From Jiangella gansuensis DSM 44835 (GTDB lineage: Bacteria; Actinomycetota; Actinomycetes; Jiangellales; Jiangellaceae), in the NCBI RefSeq assembly GCF_000515395.1, contig NZ_KI911782.1, forward strand, positions 1,527,090-1,591,089: a DNA stretch of 64,000 bases, read 5' to 3'. The stretch's first letter is position 1; each line of letters starts with the position of its first letter. The position numbers and the translations under genes are program-made. Positions 57,110 through 64,000 of the stretch are shown here, in pieces. The notes below the pieces were generated by a model. That model searched no databases, was not told the DNA's origin, and saw only the letters and a list, made by a program, of their open reading frames with translations.

Positions 57110-57754
57110 TCAGCTCGGGCCGCCCGGCGGGTCGAGGATGCCCATGCGGTAGGCCGTCGTGACGGCCGCGGTGCGGTCGTCGACACCGAGTTTGGCGAAC
57201 ACTCGCAGCAGGTGCGTCTTGACCGTCGCCTCGCCGATGTGCAGCCGCCGCCCGATCTCCGCGTTGGACAGCCCGGTGGCGACCGCCGCGAGCACCTCCC
57301 GCTCCCGCGGGGTCAGCTGCGGCGCGGCCGGGGTGCGCAGGCGCCGTACCAGGCGGGCCGCGACCGGCGCTGCCAGCACCGTCTCACCCCGATGGGCGGA
57401 CCGGACCGCCTCGGCCAGTTGCACCCGCGGGGTGTCCTTGAGCAGGTAGCCGGTGGCGCCGGCCTCGACCGCGCGGACGATGTCGGAATCGGTGTCGTAG
57501 GTGGTGAGCACGAGGATGCGGGCGCCGGGCTGCTCGGCGATGATCCGCGCGGTCGCCTCGGCGCCGTCGAGCCTCGGCATCCGCAGGTCCATGAGGATGA
57601 CGTCGGGGCGCAACTGCCGGGCCAGCGTGACCGCCTCGTCGCCGTCGCCGGCCTCGCCCACGACCTCGAAGTCCGGTTCGGCGCCGAGCATGCCGGCCAG
57701 CCCGGTCCGCACGACCGGGTGGTCGTCGACCAGCAGCAGCCGCAGCGTCGTCAC
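57110..57754 (-). CDS. NarL/LuxR-type response regulator
   Basis: 214-aa two-component regulator. Receiver domain (1-120) with the acidic pair in LLLVDDHPVVR, phospho-Asp in DVILMDLRMPRLDG, the conserved Thr in VLTTYD and Lys in GYLLKDTPR. The LuxR helix-turn-helix is in LTPREREVLAAVATGLSNAE followed by IGRRLHIGEATVKTHL. GTG 57754 is given; GTG 57763 is equally possible. It is separated from its kinase gene by hairpin repeat B. Confidence 0.92.
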   Translation of the reverse strand: MTTLRLLLVDDHPVVRTGLAGMLGAEPDFEVVGEAGDGDEAVTLARQLRPDVILMDLRMPRLDGAEATARIIAEQPGARILVLTTYDTDSDIVRAVEAGATGYLLKDTPRVQLAEAVRSAHRGETVLAAPVAARLVRRLRTPAAPQLTPREREVLAAVATGLSNAEIGRRLHIGEATVKTHLLRVFAKLGVDDRTAAVTTAYRMGILDPPGGPS

Positions 57755-57792
57755 GAGCGACACGGTACCGGGTGCGCCCACTCCTGCCCCCA

Positions 57793-57866
57793 CGTTGATC
57801 TTGGAGTAACCGCGGAATCGCGGGGCGAAATGCCCGATTGATTTCGCAGTTGCTCCAAGATCAACG
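57793..57866. repeat. Dispersed hairpin repeat, family B, copy 3
   Basis: Arms CGTTGATCTTGGAG (57793-57806) and complement (57853-57866). The stretch after the left arm (TAACCGCGGAATC) is shared with copy 2, while the loop (GCGGGGCGAAATGCCCG) differs. It lies between the histidine kinase and response regulator genes, inside what should be one operon. Confidence 0.9.
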
Positions 57867-57879
57867 CGGGCGGGGCAGT

Positions 57880-59148
57880 TCAGGAGACGGTGGCGCGGAC
57901 CGTGCTGCCGGCACCGGGGGCGCTGATGACCTCCAGCCGGCCGCCGACCTGCTCGACCCGGGCCCGCATTCCGCGCAACCCGTACCCGTCGGCGGCCGCG
58001 TGTACCGGCTCGAAACCGCGTCCGTCGTCGACGACGGCGATGGTGGCGCTGCCGCGCGGTCCGGGCTGGAACCGCAGCGCCACGGTGACCCGGCGGGCAC
58101 CTGCGTGCTTGCGGATGTTGGTCAGGGCTTCCTGGGTTGCCCGCAGCAGGACCACCTCGACGTTCGGTTCCAGCGTCCGTACCTCACCGTCGATCTCGAC
58201 GGTGACGTCCAGCCCGGTCTCGTCGGCGAAGCGAGTGGCGACCCGTTCGACCGCCTCGGCCAGCGTCGCGTCCTGCAGCCCCACCGGCGCGAGCGAGCTG
58301 ACCAAAGCCCTGGCCTCGGCGAGGTTGTCGCGGGCGGTGCGCTCCAACAGTGCGAGCCGTTCGCGCGCGGCGGCCGGGTCGCGGTCGAGCGTGACCTCGA
58401 CGGCTTGGGCCAGAGTCAGGATGCTGGTGAAGCCCTGGGCGAGGGTGTCGTGGATCTCGTGGGAGAGCCGTTCCCGTTCGGCCAGCACTCCGCGCGAGTG
58501 TTCCAGCTGCGCCAGTTCGCTGCGCGTGCGCTCCAGCTCGTCAATGAGCGCGGCGCGCCGCTCGGCCTGGATGAACACATTCGTGATGAACAAGCCCATC
58601 AGCAGTGAGAGGCCGATGTGCATGCCGATCTGCGGGGCGACGTCGCGTGCCGCGCTCAGGGTCCAGCCGTCCTGGGCAACCTCGACCAGCGCCAGGCCTG
58701 CCATGGACACGAACGTCGCGGCCACGGCCATGCGGGTCGAGAGGAAGATCCAGATGTGCGGGATCAGGCCGAACAGCAGGAAGTACGCCTCGAAGATCTC
58801 GGCGCTGATGAGGACGTACAACCCGGCCCAGCTGACGCCCAGCTGGATCGGGGTGCGCCAGTCGCGTTGCTCGGTCTCCAGGAGCCGGCGCCCGAACAGC
58901 AGGTAGACGACCGCCATGGCGGCCACCACCAGCAGTCCGACCAGCCGCTCGCGGCTGGACAGGTTGTCCGAGCTGCCGATCATCACCACCAGCAGCCCGA
59001 GCAGCCCCAGGTACACGGTGTGGAAACCGACGGTGGTGCGCTGCCAGAAGGAGTCGAGATCGGCCAGGCTGCTCGGCGCGGCCGTGGTGACGGCCGGGTC
59101 GGACGGTGCCCGCTCCGGTGTCGTCAGCCGTCGTCCCGACGGCGCCAC
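57880..59148 (-). CDS. NarL-group sensor histidine kinase
   Basis: 422-aa membrane kinase. An N-terminal sensor with five to six membrane helices (about 40-190) is followed by a coiled coil, the HisKA_3 domain with phospho-His in ERERLSHEIHDTLAQGF, and a HATPase domain (ATQEALTNIRKHAGARRVTV; VVDDGRGFEP; GYGLRGMRARVEQVGGRLEV). The start is unclear: GTG 59148 is the nearest canonical codon and overlaps the permease end by 25 nt. A CTG at 59127 overlapping the TGA is another option. It pairs with the response regulator downstream. Confidence 0.88.
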   Translation of the reverse strand: MAPSGRRLTTPERAPSDPAVTTAAPSSLADLDSFWQRTTVGFHTVYLGLLGLLVVMIGSSDNLSSRERLVGLLVVAAMAVVYLLFGRRLLETEQRDWRTPIQLGVSWAGLYVLISAEIFEAYFLLFGLIPHIWIFLSTRMAVAATFVSMAGLALVEVAQDGWTLSAARDVAPQIGMHIGLSLLMGLFITNVFIQAERRAALIDELERTRSELAQLEHSRGVLAERERLSHEIHDTLAQGFTSILTLAQAVEVTLDRDPAAARERLALLERTARDNLAEARALVSSLAPVGLQDATLAEAVERVATRFADETGLDVTVEIDGEVRTLEPNVEVVLLRATQEALTNIRKHAGARRVTVALRFQPGPRGSATIAVVDDGRGFEPVHAAADGYGLRGMRARVEQVGGRLEVISAPGAGSTVRATVS

Positions 59149-59978
59149 CGGAACGTCCGCACACACACGATCAGACCCACGATCAGCCACACCGACAGGA
59201 TGAGTGCCGTCTGGCCGTGCTGCCATGATCCGGACACCTCCATGGTCTCGAAGTCGTCGGACAGGAACACCGAGCGCATGCCCTGTGCCAGCCACTTCAG
59301 CGGGAACACCGACGCGATGTTCTGCAACCAGCTTGGCAGGTCGGAGAAGACGAAGAAGACGCCGGAGATGAACTGCAGGATGAGCAGCGGCCCGACGACG
59401 ACGGCGGACGCGCTCTTCGCGGACCTCGGCACCGAGGAGAACGCGATCCCGAGGACCGTCCCCGCGGCGGTGCCGAGAACGTAGCACCAGGCGAACGTCA
59501 GCCAGCGATCCGGCTCGGTGGGCAGGTCGGCGCCGAACGCCAACGCCGCGACGGCCAGCAGCAGCGCGATCTGCGCGATACCGACGACGAGGATCTTGCC
59601 GACCTTGCCGAGGAAGTACGCCACCGGCGGCATCGGGGTGCCGCGCAGCCGTTTGAGCGTGCCGTCCTCGCGTTCGATCGCCAGGCTCATGGCCATCGTC
59701 TGGAAGCTCACCAGCGCGATGCCGGAGGCGACCATGCCGGGCAGGAAGTACTGGGCGAAGTCGACCTCGCCGCCGTCCGGCCCGACCTGCTCGCTGAAGA
59801 CCACGGCGAAGATGCCGAGCATGATGATCGGGAAGAGGAACGAGAAGATGACGGAATCGCGCTCCCGGAAGTACATGGCGATCTCGAGCCGGGTCCGGGC
59901 CAGCGCGATGCGCAGCGGGCTGGGTCGCGACGGCGTCCGGGCGCGGCGGCCGGTGTCGGTGCGGGTGAGACTGCTCAT
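59124..59978 (-). CDS. ABC-2 type exporter permease
   Basis: 284-aa permease with six membrane helices and the ABC-2 pattern (DSVIFSFLFPIIMLGIFAVVF, QYFLPGMVASGIALVS, EREDGTLKRLRGTPMP, LFISGVFFVFSDLP-like FISGVFFVFSDLP). ATG overlaps the ATPase stop (ATGA). With the ATPase it forms a drug/lipid-type exporter. The two-component genes next in line resemble envelope-stress or antibiotic-sensing modules that drive such exporters. Confidence 0.93.
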   Translation of the reverse strand: MSSLTRTDTGRRARTPSRPSPLRIALARTRLEIAMYFRERDSVIFSFLFPIIMLGIFAVVFSEQVGPDGGEVDFAQYFLPGMVASGIALVSFQTMAMSLAIEREDGTLKRLRGTPMPPVAYFLGKVGKILVVGIAQIALLLAVAALAFGADLPTEPDRWLTFAWCYVLGTAAGTVLGIAFSSVPRSAKSASAVVVGPLLILQFISGVFFVFSDLPSWLQNIASVFPLKWLAQGMRSVFLSDDFETMEVSGSWQHGQTALILSVWLIVGLIVCVRTFRWRRRDDG

Positions 59979-60907
59979 GACGGCACTCGCTCCTGTGCGT
60001 GGGTGGTACGGCCGGCCAGGGAACCGGCAGGCTGCGAAGCGCGCGCCGACGCCGTCGCCGGGTTCCCGATGAGCCTCAGGTAGACGTCTTCCAGCGTCGG
60101 CCGGCTCACGGTGAGCGACGGCACCTCGCCACCGAGCCGGGCGGAAAGCTCGGCCACCAGCGCGGTCGGCTGCCTGGTGCGGGCGGTGCGTGGCACGTCG
60201 TCCTCGGTCCAGCCGACGATGGCCTCGTCCTGGTCGCGCCCGCCCAGCCGGGCCGGGGTGTCCAGGGCGACGATGCGCCCGCCGGTGATGACGCCGACGC
60301 GGTCGGCCAGGTGTTCGGCCTCGTCGAGGTAGTGCGTGGTCAGGATGATCGTCGTGCCGCCGTCGGCCAGGGAGGTGATGAGCTCCCAGAACTCCCGGCG
60401 GGCCTCGGGATCGAACCCGGTGGTGGGTTCGTCGAGGAACAGCAGGTCGGGGTTGCCGAGGATGCCCAGGGCGACGTCGAGCCGGCGGCGCTGACCGCCG
60501 GACAGGTGCCGGGACCGGGTGGTGTGCTTCTCGTCCAGGCCGACGGCCGCGATGACCTCGTCGGGGTCGCGGGCATCGGGGTAGTAGCCGGCGAAGTGGT
60601 GCACCAGTTCGCCGACCGTGATCTCGTCGTGGCCGGTGGAGCTCTGCAGCACGATGCCGATGCGCTCCCGCCAGCCGGGGCCGGGCCGTTGCGGGTCCGC
60701 TCCGAGGACGCTCACGTCGCCGCTGTCGCGGGTCCGGTACCCCTCGAGGATCTCGACGGTGGTCGTCTTGCCGGCGCCGTTCGGGCCGAGCAGCGCGAAC
60801 ACCTCGCCGGAGTGGACGTCGAGGTCCAGCCCGTCGACGGCGGCCACGCCGGCATAGGACTTACGCAGCCCGCGGACCCGGATGGCGGTGTCGGTCGGTT
60901 CGGTCAT
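59975..60907 (-). CDS. ABC transporter ATPase (DrrA-like)
   Basis: 310-aa ATPase. Walker A GPNGAGKTTTVEIL (about 40-53), signature LSGGQRRRLDVALG, Walker B LLFLDEPTTGFD, H-loop TTHYLDEAEHLADR. The C-terminal DrrA-type extension (TLEDVYLRLIGN) is typical of exporters for antibiotics or lipids. ATG 60907. First gene of a four-gene minus-strand operon (ATPase, permease, kinase, regulator). Palindromes in the upstream region may be operators. Confidence 0.94.
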   Translation of the reverse strand: MTEPTDTAIRVRGLRKSYAGVAAVDGLDLDVHSGEVFALLGPNGAGKTTTVEILEGYRTRDSGDVSVLGADPQRPGPGWRERIGIVLQSSTGHDEITVGELVHHFAGYYPDARDPDEVIAAVGLDEKHTTRSRHLSGGQRRRLDVALGILGNPDLLFLDEPTTGFDPEARREFWELITSLADGGTTIILTTHYLDEAEHLADRVGVITGGRIVALDTPARLGGRDQDEAIVGWTEDDVPRTARTRQPTALVAELSARLGGEVPSLTVSRPTLEDVYLRLIGNPATASARASQPAGSLAGRTTHAQERVPS

Positions 60908-60962
60908 GACACCACGATGTGCCTGGCAGCCGGGCCGCCACGAGCATCGCGCGGTGGGTTTC

Positions 60963-60986
60963 GAGGTCCACCGTTCGGTGGACCTC
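60963..60986. promoter_or_regulatory. Perfect palindrome upstream of the exporter operon
   Basis: 11-bp perfect arms (GAGGTCCACCG and its complement) with only two bases between. The centre lies about 67 bp upstream of the ATPase start. The position in a divergent promoter region suggests an operator, perhaps for the response regulator of the same operon. Confidence 0.5.
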
Positions 60987-61000
60987 AGGTGCTACCGGGT

Positions 61001-61034
61001 CCTCCTAAGGCACCTCGGGCCGCGCCTTAGGAGG
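61001..61034. repeat. Inverted repeat in divergent intergenic region
   Basis: Perfect 11-bp arms CCTCCTAAGGC (61001-61011) and GCCTTAGGAGG (61024-61034) with a 12-nt spacer. It lies about 15 bp from the palindrome at 60963-60986 and upstream of the 56-aa gene. It could be an operator pair or an RNA hairpin that would contain an anti-Shine-Dalgarno-like CCTCC. Confidence 0.6.
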
Positions 61035-61126
61035 TGCCTACGCACCGACGATGCGGCAGTCTCCCGATGTGCCGCCCGCCGCCTCAGAACCATGCTGATG
61101 GTCAGGAGATCAGAGGAGTGGAGATC

Positions 61127-61297
61127 ATGGGTGTCTACGGGGACTACGCGGCGTCGATCATTCACGAGCAGCGGTCCAGGGAGCTGCAGGCGCAGGTCCG
61201 CCAGGACCGGCTGGCCCGGTCCGGTCGCGAGGACGGCCGCCGGTCGGAGGAGCGCAAGGCGCGCGCCCGCGCCGGCGCCCGGCCGCGGACGGTCTGA
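61127..61297 (+). CDS. Small basic protein, unknown function
   Basis: 56 aa, predicted helical and very rich in Arg and Glu/Gln (MGVYGDYAASIIHEQRSREL, then QAQVRQDRLARSGRE and an RARAGARPR tail). I do not recognise the family. ATG 61127 with GGAG and GAGGAG upstream gives good initiation, supporting a real gene. It lies between the exporter operon (divergent) and the large regulator. Confidence 0.6.
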   Translation: MGVYGDYAASIIHEQRSRELQAQVRQDRLARSGREDGRRSEERKARARAGARPRTV

Positions 61298-61377
61298 GGC
61301 CGGCCGGGCGCTGCGCGGGGCGCGGCCGATCTGCGGGGAGCCGAAATTCGATGGCGCTGTCGGTGGCTGGTGGCAGG

Positions 61378-64000
61378 ATGAATGACGTGGCCATTCACGT
61401 TGCTCGCACCGCCAGCCTGGTGGGCAGGGAACGGCAGCTCGCCGACCTGCGCCAGGCGTACGCGCAGGCGTGCACGGGGGAGCCGGTCACGGTACTGATC
61501 GGTGGCGAGGCGGGTATCGGCAAGACCCGTCTCACCGAGGAGTTCACCGCCGAGGCCGGCCGGCTGGGCGCGCGTATCGTCGTCGGCCAGTCGGTGGCGC
61601 TCGACGGCGACGGCCCGGCGTTCGCGCCGTTCGTGGGCGCGGTGCGCGGGCTGCACGGTCAGGTCGGTACTGAGGCTCTGCTCGAACTGGCCGGGCCCGG
61701 CGGTGAGCGGCTGGCCAGTCTGGTGCCGGAGCTCGGTGACCCACCGGCCGACGGGCCCGAGGGCCGGGGCCGGCTGTACGAGGTCGTCACGTCGCTGCTG
61801 GAGCGGTCGGCCGCCGAGCAGCCGCTGGTGGTGCTGCTCGAGGACCTGCAGTGGGCAGATCGCGCCAGTCGCGACCTGCTGCGGTTCGTGGCCCGCGGGG
61901 TGCGCGACACCAAGCTGCTCATCCTGGTCACCTATCGCACCGACGAGCTGCACCGGGGCCATCCGCTGCGGGCGTTGCTGGCCGAGCTGGACCGGATGCG
62001 CCAGGTGCACCGCATCGAGCTGCCCCGGCTCGGCCACGACGAGGTGGTGGCTCAGCTGCGCGGGTTGCTCGGCCGGCCGCTGGAGCGCGGTTACGTCGAG
62101 CGCATCTTCCAGCGCAGTGAGGGCATCCCGTTCTTCGTCGAGGAACTGGCCTGGGTCGACGACGACACGGGCCAGGCGGAGTTGCCCGGTTCGTTGCGCG
62201 ACCTGTTGCTGGTGCGCATCGAACCGTTGTCCGAGGACACACAGCGGCTGCTGCGGCTGATGTCGGCTGCCGGCAACCGGGTCGACCACTCGGTGCTGGA
62301 GAAGGTGGCCGACGAGCGCAGCGGCCCGTTGGAGGCTGCGTTGCGTGAGGCGGTGTCGTCCGGAGTCATCGTGGTCGACGGCGACGGCTACGCCTTCCGG
62401 CACGCACTGCTGCGCGAGGCCCTGCACGACGACATGCTGCCCGGCGAGCACGCCCGCATGCACGCGCGGTACGCCGAGGCGCTGGAGACGCACCCCGAGC
62501 TGATGCCGAACGGGCCCACAGCGGCGGAGGTCGCGCACCACTGGTACTCCGCGCACGATGTCGAGCGCGCTTTCGCCTGGTCTCTCACCGCCGCGGACGA
62601 ACTGGTGCGCGGGTATGCGCATGCCACCGCACAGCAGCTGCTCGAGCGGGCATTGGAGCTGTGGGATCAGGTGGCCGACCCGGAGACCGTCGCCGGTTCC
62701 ACCCGGCTCGACGTCGTGGTGCGGGCCGCCACCGAGGCGTACTCGGCGGGCGAGTTCGACCGGGCTCTGTCGCTGGTCAAGGAGGCGCTGCGGCTGGTCG
62801 ACCGCGAGGCCGACCCGGGACGGGCCGGCTGGTTGCTCGCACGCAAGGGCAACGTCCTGAACCGGTTGGGCCGGCCCGGTGCCATCGAGGCGCTGCGCGA
62901 GGCCCGCGAGCTCATCCCGGCCGACCCGCCGTCCGCCGAGCGGGCGGAGGCGCTGGACTGGCTGGCCACCACCCTCATGCTCGACTGGAGCTTCGCGGAA
63001 TGCCTGGAGGTCGCCGACGAGGCCGAACGAGTGGCCGAGGCGATCGGCATGGCCCGCATCGTCGCCTCCGCCCGCATCACGCGAGGCACCGCGTGGGTGC
63101 ACCTGGGCGATTCCGAGGCGGCGCTGGCCGAGATGCACCGGGCCGCCGCCACTGCCACCGCCGGGCCCGATCACCTGCATCGGTACTACGTGAACCTGTC
63201 CGATGCCTACATGCTGCTCGGCCGGTACGGCGAGGCGGTCGACGTCGCCACCGAGGGCTACCAGCACGCCCGCGAGCAGGGGCGCAAACGCACCTCCGGT
63301 GTGGTGCTCGCCGGGAACGCCGCGGAGCCCATGCTGGCGCTGGGTCACTGGGACCGCGCCGACCGGATGATCGAGCGCGGCCTGGAGATGGTCCCGCCGG
63401 CCAACCACGAGCGGCACATGCTCGGACTGCAGGCCTGGCTGGCGCTGTGGCGCGGCGACGTCGAGGCTGCCGCGGCGGCGGTCGAACGGCTGCGCGCCGG
63501 CATGACCCGGCGGACGGTGCTGCCACAGGACAGCCGGCTGGTCGCGCGGCTGCACGCCGATGTCGCGCTGGCCGCCGGCCGGCCGGAGGAAGCGTGGTCG
63601 GTGGTCACCGACGCTGTCGGCGACGACGTCCGGGCCGCCGTGCCCGGCTACGACCTGCCGCTGGCGTTCGCAGGAGCGCAGGCCCTGGGCGAGCGGCTGC
63701 GCGCCGCCGCCGACCCAGCCGACCTCGCTGTCGACGTCGCCTGGCTGCGTGACCTGGCCCGGCACACGGCCGCCGGCTGGCCGCTGCAGCTGTGGTCGGT
63801 ACTGATCGAGGCCGAGCTGTCCGGCCGAGCCGGCGACGACCCTGCCGCCTGGCAGCAGGCCCTGGACGCACTACAGCAGGCCGAAGGCCCGGTCTACCTG
63901 GTGCCGTACGCGGGGTACCGGCTCGGGCGGGCGCTGATCGCGGCTGGCGATCGCGATGCCGCCGGCGACGCGTTGCGCGAGGCCGCCGGGCGGGCGGACC
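61378..64000 (+). CDS. Large ATP-binding regulator (LAL/MalT-like), partial
   Basis: The first 874 codons of a gene that continues past the window. N-terminal AAA_16/NB-ARC-like ATPase: VGRERQLADL, Walker A IGGEAGIGKTRLTEEF (about 41-56) and Walker B VVLLEDLQWADRAS (about 150). Then an alpha-helical region with TPR-like repeats (FDRALSLVKEALRLVDREAD; EAALAEMHRAAATATAG; YGEAVDVATEGYQHAREQG). The layout fits LuxR-type LAL regulators, whose HTH is at the C-terminus, outside this window, so the DNA-binding part is not confirmed. ATG 61378 has only a weak AGG nearby; GTG 61387 is an alternative. Confidence 0.85.
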   Translation, partial: MNDVAIHVARTASLVGRERQLADLRQAYAQACTGEPVTVLIGGEAGIGKTRLTEEFTAEAGRLGARIVVGQSVALDGDGPAFAPFVGAVRGLHGQVGTEALLELAGPGGERLASLVPELGDPPADGPEGRGRLYEVVTSLLERSAAEQPLVVLLEDLQWADRASRDLLRFVARGVRDTKLLILVTYRTDELHRGHPLRALLAELDRMRQVHRIELPRLGHDEVVAQLRGLLGRPLERGYVERIFQRSEGIPFFVEELAWVDDDTGQAELPGSLRDLLLVRIEPLSEDTQRLLRLMSAAGNRVDHSVLEKVADERSGPLEAALREAVSSGVIVVDGDGYAFRHALLREALHDDMLPGEHARMHARYAEALETHPELMPNGPTAAEVAHHWYSAHDVERAFAWSLTAADELVRGYAHATAQQLLERALELWDQVADPETVAGSTRLDVVVRAATEAYSAGEFDRALSLVKEALRLVDREADPGRAGWLLARKGNVLNRLGRPGAIEALREARELIPADPPSAERAEALDWLATTLMLDWSFAECLEVADEAERVAEAIGMARIVASARITRGTAWVHLGDSEAALAEMHRAAATATAGPDHLHRYYVNLSDAYMLLGRYGEAVDVATEGYQHAREQGRKRTSGVVLAGNAAEPMLALGHWDRADRMIERGLEMVPPANHERHMLGLQAWLALWRGDVEAAAAAVERLRAGMTRRTVLPQDSRLVARLHADVALAAGRPEEAWSVVTDAVGDDVRAAVPGYDLPLAFAGAQALGERLRAAADPADLAVDVAWLRDLARHTAAGWPLQLWSVLIEAELSGRAGDDPAAWQQALDALQQAEGPVYLVPYAGYRLGRALIAAGDRDAAGDALREAAGRAD

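Noticed and set aside
61162-63765. 867-codon open frame on the minus strand near the right end
   Set aside because: Shadow of the AAA regulator, which has Walker motifs and TPR-like repeats in the plus-strand frame.

Overview
The window is chromosomal DNA from a high-GC filamentous-type actinomycete. The evidence is the very high GC, the many GTG/TTG starts, the gene order (hom-thrC-thrB)-rho-rpmE-prfA-prmC-tsaC-wecA-atp operon-DUF2550-murA, which is the conserved actinobacterial core order, and a MurA with the Asp-for-Cys change typical of the phylum. A Jiangella-like genus is my guess; the sequence alone does not prove it.

Layout. (1) 1-26,600 is an accessory sugar-catabolism island. It starts with a Gfo/Idh oxidoreductase and ThuA-like pair and two decayed genes (universal stress protein, aldo/keto reductase). 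An AraC regulator follows, divergent from a LacI regulator whose promoter carries two palindromic operators. LacI leads into an FAD oxidoreductase and a complete Dpp/Opp-type ABC importer. Next is an arabinan locus: secreted esterase, CUT1 sugar ABC transporter without its own ATPase, GH51 arabinofuranosidase, secreted GH43 arabinanase with lectin domain, and an IclR regulator. The island ends with a GntR regulator, a sugar-acid dehydratase of the enolase superfamily, and an unassigned TIM-barrel-like protein. A shared TATCAGAT-type motif in front of the esterase, the transporter and the GntR gene suggests one regulon. A dead GntR fragment sits next to the esterase. (2) 26,837-35,000 holds tRNA-Arg(CCG), lysA, argS and an XRE regulator on the minus strand, then map, a VapBC-type toxin-antitoxin pair, a methyltransferase and a cytoplasmic HtrA-like protease. 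In most actinobacteria argS-lysA precede hom in the same direction; here that block is inverted and separated from hom. (3) 33,828-55,773 is the housekeeping core: threonine synthesis, rho, L31, RF1 and its methylase, TsaC, WecA-like transferase, the full F1Fo ATP synthase operon, DUF2550, murA, a PAP2-family membrane enzyme and a 3-hydroxyacyl-CoA dehydrogenase. (4) 55,884-64,000 holds a ROK sugar kinase, a NarL-type two-component system with an ABC-2 exporter, a small unknown protein, and the first 874 codons of a large AAA regulator that runs off the end.

Two families of dispersed intergenic hairpins, each in three copies, are the most unusual structures. Family A (13-72, 12068-12127, about 25689-25753) starts with CCCCATGATCATCAAG and supplies the stop codons of all four flanking genes that run into it. 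Family B (33575-33658, 55780-55851, 57793-57866) starts with GTTGATCTTGGAG, and one copy separates the histidine kinase from its response regulator. Neither encodes a protein, and no transposase is present in the window.

Other points of note: atpB has no ATG/GTG/TTG at the expected place and appears to start at CTG behind a good ribosome binding site; an exact CRP-type site (GTGA-N6-TCAC) lies beside the GntR-type dyad in front of the sugar transporter; rho carries a long Arg/Asp/Gly/Asn repeat insertion.
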